A stretch of 64,000 bases of DNA from Gymnogyps californianus (lineage: Eukaryota > Chordata > Aves > Accipitriformes > Cathartidae), in NCBI RefSeq assembly GCF_018139145.2, contig NC_059482.1, positions 4,104,294 through 4,168,293 on the forward strand, written 5' to 3'. Positions within the stretch are counted from its first letter, which is position 1. Each line of letters starts with the position of its first letter. Made by a program: the position numbers and the translations under genes. Positions 39,313-51,470 of this stretch are shown here, in pieces. The notes under the pieces were generated by a model, which saw only the letters and a program-made list of their open reading frames with translations, was not told the origin of the DNA and ran no database searches.

Positions 39313-40062
39313 ATGCCTATTCTCTCCAGAGGCAGTGACCAAGACTATAGTAACATTAGCTACACTTCTTGTAATTCCTTGAGCCACTTCTTTCCTGTCT
39401 CCGTTGAAACCCCTTCTGTCAAAGGGGTCCATTACCAAAGAGCCAGGAGGATTTACCATCCTGATCAAGTCTCTGCAGTCGATCTAAAGACAGAGATCAT
39501 GATAAATGTTGGAGGCATCAAGTACCTGCTACCTTGGAGTACTTTAGATGAATTTCCCCTGACCAGACTGAGCAAACTTAAGTTTTGCAGCAGTTATGAA
39601 GAAATAATTCAGCTATGTGATGATTACGATGAAGACACCCATGAGTTCTTCTTTGACAGGAACCCCAATGCTTTTGGGATGATTGTCAGCTTTCTAGCAG
39701 CAGGGAAGCTGATGCTCTTAAGAGACATGTGTGCCTTGTCTTTTCAGGACGAGCTGAGATACTGGGGGATTGAGGAATCCAACCTGGAGAACTGCTGCTT
39801 TCGAAAACTATTTCAAAAACTGCAGGAGTTGGCCGAGGTACGCAGAGAAGAGGAGCTTCGGAAGAGCAAAGAAGCTACATGTGTCTTGGATGAGAAAACC
39901 AAATTTGGACAGTTTATGAACAGACTCAGAGATATGGTAGAAAATCCCCAGTCAGGACTCCCAGGCAAAGTCTTTGCTTGTCTCTCCATTCTCTTTGTGG
40001 CCACCACAGCTATAAGCCTTTGTGTTAGCACGATGCCAGACTTAAGAGCTGAAGAAGACAGG
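39313..40062 (+). CDS. KCNG4: KCNG4 (Kv6.4) first coding exon: N-terminus, T1 domain, S1
   Basis: This exon encodes residues 1-250 of Kv6.4, a modifier subunit that joins Kv2 channels at the plasma membrane. The start ATG gives an N-terminus (MPILSRGSDQ) alignable to mammalian KCNG4, which also begins MP and continues into a METPS(I/V)KG-like block, here VETPSVKG at 31-38. The T1 tetramerisation domain spans about 60-165, with NVGG at 65-68, CDDYDED at 102-108 and the CC pair at 161-162. S1 covers about 218-240 after the conserved MVENPQSGLPGKV. The frame ends EEDR, then GTAAGT, a near-consensus donor in phase 0. Without splicing the frame would stop four codons later. A purine at -3 gives the start a usable Kozak context. 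A 7-codon upstream ORF (39277-39300) precedes it. The assignment to KCNG4 rather than KCNG1-3 rests on residue similarity recalled from the human protein, and I am very sure of it. Confidence 0.97.
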
Positions 40063-42136
40063 GTAAGTCCTTTTTAACTGGTCTAACTACAAAACTAAAA
40101 GAAATTTGTCTGTCTTGCTAGGCATACATCATTAAAAAGATAAAAAAGAGACAGAAAATAGCGATGAGGTTCAAAACTGTCGCTGGTAATGAAATGGTCT
40201 ATAACAGAAAATGCAACAATGGCTTATATTAGTTCTATCATTTTCAAAGTGATATTCAACTAAGAATAAAATGTGAACAAAGTATTTTACTAATTGTTAG
40301 CTAAAATACAGGAAAGAGCTTCTGGACAGAATAGATATTGCAGCTCTCTAATACAGCATTGTTCTTCCTTCCTAAGAAGCAGCTGCTAGTGTAAGTTATA
40401 TTAACTTGTTAGCACTGAGACTCTCAAACTGACATTGTGGAGTTTTCTCTTCAACATGCTTTACTCTCTAGTTACAAGCAATCTCTCATTTGGACATATC
40501 AGCTAAAGAAATATTTTCCTCTGATATCTTTACTTTTAAAAATAGCCGTGTGTCTTCCCTTGTGATAATAGAGTCAAATCTTTAAAGAGGAAGAAATATT
40601 CATTCATTTTTATAATGTTATAATGTTACATTTCAATAGTTGTGTAAAGATTAAAGGATGAGAGACAGATGAAGTATTTTTGCAGATACTGATACTTAAA
40701 AGCTGCGCCTCCAAAAATTGTAATTCCATGCTAACAGAATTCTGTATTTGCCCACATATATATGTACATATTGTAGGAGTAATGCCAAATACTAGCTGAA
40801 CTGCTAACTGCATTTAAACCCTTTTTAAGTAAGTCATCCACATTAATTCAGGGCAAATAAACCAAGCCTGTATCATACACGAAGGATCTTCTCTATAACA
40901 TTGTTGTGAATATTTCAGCATTTTACAGATTTGTTATTCTAATAATAAAACAGAGGAAAGTAACAATCCAAAGTTATTTCAGATGTAGTAATGTCCAAAT
41001 TCATCAAATAACCTTGACTAATCTCTTTAATGAATCCCGCACTTCATTTGCAAACTGCCCTTCCAAAAGAGTTGAGGAAATCCACGTCAAATAAACTCCC
41101 TGCCCCAACCACTGCTATAAGATAAGACACTCCTCAGAGTATTGTGTATTGATGAATAAAGTCATTTTTACTTTTATAGCACAGCATGGCGTGCACAATA
41201 CAAAAATCTGTACATATTTTATTACTCAAGCCATAAGTCAAAGCAGCAGTCATGACATTCGATGTCTGTGAATAAAACTAAGGACTGCACAGAAGGCTGA
41301 AATTTAAGATCATTCCCTGTTCCATTTAACCCCTTGAATATTAACTTACATTTGCATAGGAAGACTATTACCTTTCAGTAATAAGTCTGGTGCTCTTGCA
41401 GCCTTCCCCAGCTATTACTTTTGGCAGGAAAAACTGTAACACTGTTCCAATGCTTCTTCCAAGGAAGTGCTTTAAATATAGAACATCCTTCTTACAGCTA
41501 GATGTAAAAACATTACAAACTCTGCTCTAGCAAGTGCTTCCTACTAACTTTGTTAATGGAAGTAGCCCGATGCATTTTATCTTAATTTCCCAACCACTGC
41601 AGAAAAAGCTTTTATAAATACTTTTCATGCAAAAGAACAAGTACACAATGTTTCAGAGCTCAGCTAGATGTAATACGTTGTGTGTTTTAAAAATAATTAA
41701 CCATATGTTAGAAAGGGAAGCATGTTGAGGGTTATAAGTATATCTGGTAGCTGCAATGTAGCTGCTGTTCCTGGATTTCCTATAAAACACAGATGACATT
41801 ACTACTTAGAGATTTGCTAATATATCACTACTTTGAAAACAAGCAAACTGGATTGAAACAAGCTCAAAGATGGAATGTTTAAAGTGCAGAGGAGAGGATG
41901 AAGGATGAACTTGAGCAAAGGATCACATCCAAATATTTGGAAACTTTACATAATTCACACTTACAGCACCAGCCTAATGCACTTTGTCATTGTGTCCCAG
42001 AAGGACAGAACAGAGTATTAAAAGTCCTATTATTTGAAGCATTTAAAATTACGCCAGAGAAAACACAGGGGAATATACGAGACAAAATACTCATGCCTCG
42101 TGGAAAAGCAGAGAATATGAACTATTAAATCGTAGT

Positions 42137-42160
42137 TTTTCCATCCCTAGGGATGGAAAA
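42137..42160. repeat. Perfect 24-bp palindrome with an extra half-copy
   Basis: TTTTCCATCCCT (42137-42148) is followed immediately by its exact reverse complement AGGGATGGAAAA (42149-42160). A further TTTCCATCCCT lies nearby at 42170-42180. There is no spacer between the arms. It lies in the large KCNG4 intron. Confidence 0.9.
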
Positions 42161-42790
42161 TTCCCTAAATTTCCATCCCTGAATTCTTAGCCTGCAACAC
42201 CTAAGACTTTCTTACTGGGATCTCAAAAGAGCATTTTAGCTAGAACTGGACAAAAACTCAACTTAATTGACTGAAAATACTACTTCTTGGTTGTGGCTGA
42301 GTCATACCCCGGCAAATTGCAAGTCTGCGTTGATTTGTAACTCAAAATTGTTCACTGGCTGACCTCTGAAACTGATTCCAAGATGGGGCCACATTTACCA
42401 GGCAGAATCTGAAATTTTGGCTTTTTGGGCTGAACATAAAGATCACATGATATCTGTTTGCTCAGTGACAGAAAAAATTCTTTCCATAAAGTTTCTGAAC
42501 AACCTGTAATTCCACACCTGAATTCAAAGGTACCCTATCCTGATGTTTATTCATTTCTGAGTCAAAGCTTGGCAAACCCTCTGTGGTAAATGTGCTTACA
42601 AGTACTGCAAGGATCTGTTTTCCAATGTCACTAACACTCGAAATTGAATTTATCCATTCTGAAATACAAATAAAAAAGGCTTTACCTCTGCTGCATATGT
42701 ACCACTCTAGGGTCCTTTTTCTCCTCATCACAGCCACATTAAGAGAGTGAGAACTGGCTGGACTCCAGCTCAAGGAGAAGGATTAGAGTC

Positions 42791-42818
42791 AAAAAAAAAA
42801 AAAGAAAAAAAGAAAAAA
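42791..42818. repeat. A-rich tract
   Basis: A run of 28 bases that are all A apart from two interrupting G. It lies in the KCNG4 intron. No retroposed gene was recognised upstream of it, so it is treated as low-complexity sequence. Confidence 0.8.
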
Positions 42819-44253
42819 TAATACAAGGTGACTTCCACTTCACTCAGAGGCTTGGCTGATCCCACCCTGCAGGCACATGAAATCACTTGTCCTTCTAGCA
42901 GTTGCTAAACCAGGTCTGCTTAGAAGGGAGAATAGCTGCCTGGGCAGGCAGAAGAGCAAACAGGAGTCCTCACCATCCAAGGGAAAGTGAAAACTCCGGT
43001 CTCCGGGAGAGGGATGGCAAAGAGCCAAGGCAAGAGCATCCGCATCAGGGAAGCCCCGTCACCCTGGCAACCAGAGGGGAGGGAAGGAGCCATCTCTATG
43101 GGCAGCAGAAAAGGGAAGGCAGGGTTAGCTTAAAGATAGGAATACAGCCAAAAGTAAAATAAAGTATGAGTTACTATAATTGATACCGTGCACACACTCT
43201 AGAACATGTCAAATGACATTTAGGAACCTCCTCATTAGAGACATGAAAGAAAAACACAGATAGATGGGCAAACAACTCTGTAACTATGTATCCCATAAGC
43301 ACCTGCCATGAATCCCAACCCAGAGCAAACAGCCCCAGGTGAAGGAGGCCAAAAGTTCAGGAAAACTCTAGACCAGTAAATATATAGCTCTAGTGATCTC
43401 AAGTTTAAGTCTGGCCATGAAACAGATATACAAAAGGATTTATCATACATGATGCTAAGGAAAGAGGACTCATTAGTAACAAATTACGTTATTTGGGCAT
43501 AAAACAACTGAAATGTCATATCCTCCAACGGCAATACATCCTTATCTAGGATATTGGCATCTGTTCTTTATGAAGACCAAACTGTCTTCAGTAAGGAAGC
43601 AAATGTAGTATCACCAAAATGTAGTAATCAAGGCACGTGTGTATGTAGAGACAGGAAAAAAGGCATATTTGGAGGTAAAGAACTCTGTTTTTTATTGATC
43701 TGAACGAGTAGCCTGAGAGAACTACAAATCTGAATCAGAGACCACACATATAGGGTAAGAAAGCTGAAGTGACAAAATCTACCAGTATTTCCCTCAAACG
43801 AAGTAATTAAGATCATCCCACTAGAGACAAGGCAAAATTCCCATCGAAGTCCCCCGAAAGTCCCAGTCCCACTTAAGAGTTACAATCAGGATCCAAGAGG
43901 TGTAACTGAAATAGTCACTGCTCAGCACATCTAACCCAAAGGAAAAAACATCGTTACACCAGAGAACTACGGAATAAAACCACTGCAGAAGAGCTTGGAC
44001 AGGGAGACTGCTTTGAAGCACTCTTGGGATTTGCCTTAGGAAGAGGTATTTCTTTTAATGAGTCCCTAAAATTGGCATCTTCTAGAGAAATGACTCAGCA
44101 GAAAGGACACAGCAAGGTCTTTTCTTCAGGAAGGCAAGCAACTTAATGTCAGGGGGGAAAAAGAAGAAAAAGAAACCCCAGACATTTCCATTCCCTGTCC
44201 CTCCACACCGGTAACCACCAAATCATTTTCTCCCAGTGTAGATGGCTCCCAAC

Positions 44254-44291
44254 AAATCACACTTACATGATCTCGTATGTAAGTGTGGTTT
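44254..44291 (+). repeat. Inverted repeat, 15-bp arms with 8-base loop
   Basis: AAATCACACTTACAT (44254-44268) and ATGTAAGTGTGGTTT (44277-44291) pair along all 15 positions except one T/G, which is a wobble pair in RNA. The loop is GATCTCGT. Pairing stops at both outer ends. It lies in the transcribed KCNG4 intron. Confidence 0.85.
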
Positions 44292-47154
44292 AAGAGAGAA
44301 GGAAATGTCTATTCTCTGTTCTCCCCCTCTTCTCTGGTGATCAGTGAGTGGTCAGACCTTGTTACTACTAATTTTTGTATTTGCTCTTAACTGACCTTGA
44401 GAAGCTTGTAATTGCTTTATGTATTGTATATTACCTAATGAAACATAACTGACATAAGCTGCAACCAGTATTGTCAGATCTAATGATTTTATCTTGAAAC
44501 TTAGAATATTCATTTTTTTAAAGCTCCCATTCCTGGGGTCGTTTGACTGTGAAAATCTAATTCCTTTTAAAAGAGTAAGTTTTTAGTCTCTGGTTGCACT
44601 GAGAATCCAGAAAACATGAACAGAGGAAAAGAACCCAGTACCTAATATATAGAATCATTTTAAAACTACTTTTTCATTCTACACCATTATTCTGGAGGCC
44701 CTGACTTATGTTTTTCAATGTTTGATGTTGCTGATGTTGTCTGTATAATACTAAAACCAGCATATTTGGCTTGTACACTAGAGGAAACTGCCGAGAAACA
44801 CATTTTCTTTAAAAGTGGAGTAATTTTACTTTATAGGGGAAAAAACAATTTATTGGTCTTACTGTGAAGAGAAAGAAAATCAAACAAGGTATTTGTTTCA
44901 TCAGGGTTACCACTGCCACAGCTAAATGCATTAATTATAAAAATTCACATTGACTTGTACCTAGCCAGTTCAGTATGTGAAGATACACTTGCAAGAGGTA
45001 TATCCTCAGTATTCAAGCTATTAATCCATTACAAAAGCATTAGAAGGTAAAGCTCCAACCCTGCCCATAACCTGCAGATAACACTAAATACCTCTAGTGC
45101 ACTTATTAAAGGAAAACCCAAAGAACTTGGGAGTGACTGAAGGAGCTAATAATCTGTATGGAGACTGTCAATGAGAGGAGTGTAAACCTAGTTCTGCTGC
45201 TCACATAGTCTGCCAAGATAAGACTCTTCATCAAAGTGTAATTTGGCTAACTGTTAGAAGCAATCACCTTTGGTAAATTGAATATGACAGCCAGATTTTG
45301 ACAGATACTGCTGGCTACCATTTTTACAGCTTTTAAATAAGGGGGTCTAAATATTGATCAAAAAAAGAATTTTCTAGCTGATTAGCCAGGGCAAAATGAT
45401 TCCTGCTGAAAAATATCTTTTTCAATGACTAGCACAGAATACTACTAATGAAGTGGGGCACTATTCTGAATATACCTGAAAAGCAGGGGTATTTCACAGT
45501 AATTTGGTGTTCATACTTACCTTCTAACACAAGCATATATCACACAAAGTGCGGCCCAGAATGACTTGCTCTATTGCAAAGAGATTAATGAAATCCTGAT
45601 TTTCAGAAACACTTCTAATGCTCATTTAAAAGTGTAAGACTACAAAGGCGTATGTGTACATGTCTATCTATAAATATAGTGGTATATACATATGACTTGA
45701 AATAACTTGGAACAAAATAAAGCTGGATGTGCTTTGGTTTTATTGCATCTGCTCAGTACATTTTTCTGAGTTCTTATCAGGACACTTACTGCGGACACTC
45801 ACTCTCCTAAATTATCTAGTCATCTAGTACAACTCTGATTTCTTCTAACCATTTTGATCAGGAATAAAAGTATTGCAGCATTTTAAAGTAGGAAAATGTG
45901 CTTCACTGAAGCACAAAAAAAATCCCAGTCTACTAGGTGTACTCGGCACAGTAGAATCCAGCTAACTTATTTGCTTCGTGGATTGAATTAGTTAAATCAA
46001 TAACAATTGAAGAAAGATACGAAATAAGAAGCCGTGAAACAACAGAAATCAGAATATTCAAGCCTGGGACTTTGATATATATAGAAAATACTGCTTTATG
46101 GGATCTGCCTTTTTTTGAGGTTTGCATATCCATTCAGTAATGTCAAAAGCTTTGACCTTGAAATTGCACCATTATGTTAAGACTCTGATTTCATAGTTCC
46201 ACATTATAAGTAGCTGTTTTCCAAGCATCTGCAAACAGAATTGCATATTTCAGCATTAAATCTAATATGTACAACGTTGATGAAGTTCATATTACTTAGG
46301 CCCTGCTCTACATAACTGAAGAGGGGCACCAGCCGCAGTTAGACACTGCTGAACATCTGTGCCTCAGCTTACCCTCGCTGCCACAGAAAACAATTTCCTT
46401 TAGAAAGTCTGGACACTCCCGTGAGTAAATGGATTCTGCATGGTTTTCAAAAGCTAGCTCTGCCAGTACAAGGTCCAATGTTCAGAAAGCACAATCAGGC
46501 ATTATTAGTTTGCCTTATGTTCATCCAGTTTTGGCTGTATCCCAACAGCACTAAGTCTCCTGGCTTTGCACGCTATCCTGGGGGGACACCCAGCTGTTCT
46601 GGCTGCTCTGCAACAGGCAGTCAATCAACTGCTATTCAATGTGCCAGCACATGTGTCCCTCACTGGGAATCATGCTTTCTTTTCCCTTTTGCTGCTTTCA
46701 AGTTTGTAATACTCACAATAGGAAAAAATCCTGTTCACTTTCCTCACCTGACTCATCTTAAGGGGTGCAGCACGCATGATTACTTAATAAATGCCGCCTT
46801 TGGAAAGACAGGTATTTCCTCTGAGGGAGGCACTCTATCTTTGGAAAATGTTATTTGAAATCAATGCATCCTCCAAGTTTGTAGCAATAATGCAACAAGT
46901 ATTAAAAATAAATAACCACCCAAATTTGTATGTGCTTTAGAAATTCCCCCTTGAATACGATGGCAATCTTTGAGGACTCCAGTCTACTGTTGCAGTCAAA
47001 TTCACAATCTGGTATTTTAATTCTGAACAAATCTAATTGCTAATTTCATTGCAGCATCAGGGCTATGAACTGCACATGTTGTGTTTATTCCCACACTGTC
47101 AGCACCTCCTATTAGCACTAGTATTTTCCCTTATAACAGATTCAACCATATTTG

Positions 47155-47325
47155 GGACTCTGCTGTACACCCTGTACTACACACGTACAATAATAAGTAG
47201 CTTCTGCTCCAAAGAACTTACAATGCAGTGAGGAAAGAAGCAGAGAAGAAACACTAAGAGGGCAAATTATTTGACCAGCAGCAAAACTGGACATTGAAGG
47301 TCATCCTCCTAAGTCCCAGATAAAT
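47155..47325 (+). repeat. MIR-like amniote SINE fragment in the KCNG4 intron
   Basis: Blocks in order are GGGACTCTGCTGTACACCCT, CTGCTCCAAAGAACTTACAA, AATTATTTGACCAGCAGCAA and TCCTCCTAAGTCCCAG. They parallel the amniote MIR-type 'ggcgctgtac', 'ctgccccaaagagcttacaa', 'cttgcccaaggtca' and 'ctcctgagtcccag' blocks. Confidence 0.5.
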
Positions 47326-50300
47326 ACCTTGTCATTTTGACTATATTGTTCTTCGCAGTTACAAAATGAAGTCTGTTAAATTTCTTACTAGAAAAACAAG
47401 AAAAAGATAATACTTCCACATCTTTCTCCTAACACAAACACTCGGGGGTCACCAATTGGTTTAAATCAAATTCAAATTCTTCAGACTGATTCTCACAGTG
47501 TTTGCAGAATAAGGACCCAAGCTTAAAAGTTAATTAAAGTATTTTATTGTAGTTACACTTCTGCTCCAGAGGAGATAATTATGTGTTGGATACAGAGCTA
47601 GTAATATCTTTCTATGTTCTTTCTAATGTCCACAGTAATATAATCCTAATATTAGTTTCCTCAAATGTACCAGTTGTAGTTATTGTTTTCATAAGTCCAG
47701 GCTTCCTTCCCATAAAGCAAAGTGAGTGGGAAATTGTTCTGTGATCAGAATACGCAGCACCCCTTTAACAAGCTCATCATTCTGTAAATCAGGTTACAGT
47801 CTCTTTCTCAGCAGGCTGTAAACCTTTTGATTTTATTGCATCAGTCTGTAACCATAAATCCAAGTACTGAAGTGATCCATAACATAGGGTTTTCAAGTTC
47901 TCCCTAACCATCATTTGATTCAGCAGAGCATGGTTTAATTATTCAAATAATAGCGGCAATGCGGTCGCAGTGATTCAGCAGTACCTGCAGCACTGCAGCT
48001 GGATCCCACAGCTCCAGGTACGCAGGGAACACAGATTGGCACAACACTTCCTAACTGAGTCGTCATTTTACAGCCAAAAGGGATTTCTCCCTGCATTTGT
48101 TCATTTCCTGCTGCAGACTGGGATAAGAACAGCCGGGAGCCGGTTAGGTTTCTCGGTTCCCTACACCGAGGTCTTGGTCTGCCTCTGCTGCTGCCTAACC
48201 ACTCTCTAGACTTGTAGCCTCACCCTGTAGACCCACCACCTTGGATTGGCGGGCAGGCAAGAGCAAGAACCGAAGTTTGTTTTTTCACTATTGCATTAGC
48301 TTGTATTTTTTTCCCCAGAGGGAACTGCCCAGGGAGAAGCTGCAGACCAGGATGCACTGCCCATGTATAACCTTGAGAAGTGCAAAAGGCTAGAAAACAG
48401 CACCCTGCCCAGGAAACATCAACCTTGGGCTTAGAGAGGAAAATTCCTGCGAGTTTTGCTTCTAAATCCTCCACATAGAGGGCTGTATGTTTTTTCTCTG
48501 AGTGAGCCAAAAGGCCAGACTGCAAGAAGAGCAGTCTTGCTGAGATAAGCCTCTCTACTAAGTCTTGGATAGCACAAGCAGGCAGAAGGCAGGGCGATAT
48601 CCACAATACAGACTGATCCCATCTGCTACCACTTCAGTGGACACTGGCCTCTGTCCACAAAACAGTGTGTGGATCAGAGGGAAGGATCTGAGCAGTAACT
48701 GGCTGTACTTGAATGTGCCAAACAAAATCTGGACCTGCCAGGGTAGGTTTAGCAGATGTGAACTGTGACCTTGCATCAGCCACGGAGCCAGGCATGTTTC
48801 TGGTGTGAAAGATGATGTTCTGGCAGCCTATCCTTCAACTGCAGAGTGCTAAGCAGGTCCAGGTCCTATGTTTAAGGAAACTCTCCTTTAGGACTCCAAT
48901 AGGAGTCTGAATCAAGAAGAGTCAAGTATATAGCTTTATGAGTTCCTTCCCTGCTTTGTTTTGAGACTGTTTAGTATGGGTGACTGAACACCAAAACTGC
49001 CTTTACTCAGAAGCAATCGCTACTGCCTCTAGGGTGGACCTCGCTGGGAAGAGGTTTCAGATCCTTTCTGTCCATTGCTCATTTGTTTTATGATGATGAG
49101 CCAGCTGGTTTCCATAAATATACCCTGGGAATAACAGTGTTTGCATACAGTGGTTCAACCATGACTTCTAGCTGGGTTCAAGGACTTTTATCAACTTGGC
49201 TTCATAAATAATATTAGTTGCCTTTCTCATAAGTATGCTGCATAAGCAACATATATACATATTGCTGATGTACACATTGATTTCCACTCTAAAGCTTTGA
49301 AAATATTAATCTCTGTAGGGATGACACGATTCTGAAATAATCCATATACTGATCTAGCAGTTCTTATTAGCAAAGTGTTCTACAGGCATTGGTGCAACTT
49401 TCACCACTTAACTAGGAAATAGATTATTTGACACAGGAAACACTTAAAATCACTAATGTCATCGTGAAGAGTGTTAACTAGCAAGCACAGAAAGGAGATC
49501 ATGAGAAATGCTGCAGGTTTGCCTTTCTTACATGTCAGACTCCGTGCTATTTAGATGTTGTGTGAAGTCCCAAATTACACACCATGGAAAACAGGTTCCG
49601 ATTGCTGCCAATGACTTCCACAGAAGTTGTCAGTTATACCAAGGGCAGAAAGGTGGTACCTGTCCTATTCCCGTCCCAATACAGCTGCAGCACTGCACTT
49701 CCAATATAATGGGAGTAACAGGATTTTTACCCCATTCTTCCTCAGCTTAAGAGAAACTTTGCATGCTTCCCTCTGATGTTTTCAGATCGTTTCAGTCCCC
49801 TTTTTTACACTCCAGAAATTGCTTACAAAGATTTGTTTGAGGGTTTTTTTTGTTTTTAGGAATCAGTAACAAAACATGAAGAGCCCATGGCCACAATATA
49901 GAGTAGGTGGGGATATAACACCCCTTTTCAGAAAAGTGCCAAACTTTGCTAGCCTGCTGCTAAGTAGTCAGCCACTACCTTGCCATCAAAATTGTGCCAC
50001 TGATTTCCACAGTGCTCTGCAGAGGATTAGAAAGAACAGATCTCTTCCAGTTGATACTGGTGAGGTGACCAGAGGTAAAACACGAAACTCTTTCTATTAA
50101 TGTGCAACACAGCCTTCAGCTGCTAGCAGGTCAGACAGACTCAGGTTCAAATGCTCAGAATCCTCAAACAGTTTTAGAAGAGGATCATACCAAAGCGTGC
50201 AATGTGCAAAATATAAGTTATCACTCTGTTTTGTGTTTGCTTCAGCTTTTATGAAAAAACACCTTGCAATGGACTAAAGGGTAAATATCCACTGCAAAAG

Positions 50301-51224
50301 GTATTGGGGTAAATCTTTGGCAGTAGGAAATTAATTGGCAGATCAGGTAATGATTCAGAACAAGTTTTCCATAGTATATTTTAATTACAAAGTGTGTTAG
50401 AGTGCAACCAAGTGGGACACAAATGGTCAACACAGAGCAGATCCCGAAGGCATAAGAATAGTTCCTTGGTGTTCTCATCCAGTTATCTATAAACAATTCA
50501 TTTTTCCCTTGTCTAGAAAATGTAACAAAGCGAGCTGCATCTGAAAACCAAGGTGGATAGACAAGATATATATTCTGCAGGGGAAATTCTGATTCAGTCT
50601 CCCTGGGCATTGCTACAATTATTGATGCATGTAAAGATATTATTTTCACTAGATGAGATTTATATCTCTTGTAAGACAGGTTAGTGCAGCATAACTCTGA
50701 GATCTGGTTTTGTTTATTATCCCAGATGTCATTATGCCTTAACTAACGTTTCCTGGTAAACTAAGACGGCACTTTGCCAGGAAATTTATCTTATTTATTT
50801 TATCTTGTGAGTGGCACATACCTCAAGTTCATTTAGCTTGAATTCACAGTTAGTGAATACATTACTCTTCTGTAAACTCACCTGTGGAATTGAGGTCTGA
50901 GATTTAGCCGCCACACATTACCCTGGCCAGTCCTGGCCTTGGAGGTGCTGAATTCCTGAACCTCAGATCCTTTTGAAAAAAGGTACTCCAAGAAAGCTGC
51001 AGTAACTTTTACCAGAGTCACACAATTTCTCACTATTAGAAATATTACATTCTAAGCATTGTCCCTACATAGATCCAACTTGATTAAACTTTTTTAAAGA
51101 GTGCACAATAAAAAAGGAAAATTTATTGAATTCTTGATCATAAACTGGATATAAATTTGACTATATAACCTACAGCTCACCCACACTTTAAAACTGCAGT
51201 CTCAGTCCTTTCCACCACAAAAAG

Positions 51225-51470
51225 GAAAAGGGCCAGAGAAAGGCAACAAGGATGGAACGACTTCACTCAAGGACTAAGGGAGGCAGAATTCCTCCCGATG
51301 GGAACAAGCTACAACAGTGGCTGCAACAGAGGTCTACAAAACTGCAAATGGCAGGAAACAAGTAAATATCAGTCAAGTAGCCAGCATTCCTTCCAGTGAC
51401 AGAGCTTAGGGGCATCAGATGAAACTAATGGGAACCTTGTTCAAAGCAAAGAGGTGAGTCTCCATGCAAT
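51225..51470 (+). repeat. Ancient CR1/L3-like LINE fragment in the KCNG4 intron
   Basis: GGGCCAGAGAAAGGCAACAA then GGATGGAACGACTTCACTC matches the element's RVQRRATKM-coding block. GGGGCATCAGATGAAACTAA, TGGGAACCTTGTTCAAAGC matches its later 'gaaactagtgggaaccaggttcaaagc' block. Indels and a rearranged middle show great age. Confidence 0.5.

Noticed and set aside
40063..40077. Read-through of the first KCNG4 coding exon to a stop (VSPF)
   Set aside because: This is intron sequence beyond a near-consensus GTAAGT donor. The homologous protein continues in the exon at 56580.
42781..43160. A-rich run as the poly(A) tail of a processed pseudogene
   Set aside because: No gene-like sequence was recognised on either side of the run.
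46421..46858. 145-codon plus-strand open frame inside the KCNG4 intron
   Set aside because: No homology recognised. It has no clear acceptor/donor pair and is unlikely to be an alternative exon, because neither T1 nor S1-S6 sequence is missing from KCNG4.
50242..50649. 135-codon minus-strand open frame with hydrophobic stretches in the KCNG4 intron
   Set aside because: The hydrophobic segments come from AT-rich codons. No transporter or receptor motif is present.
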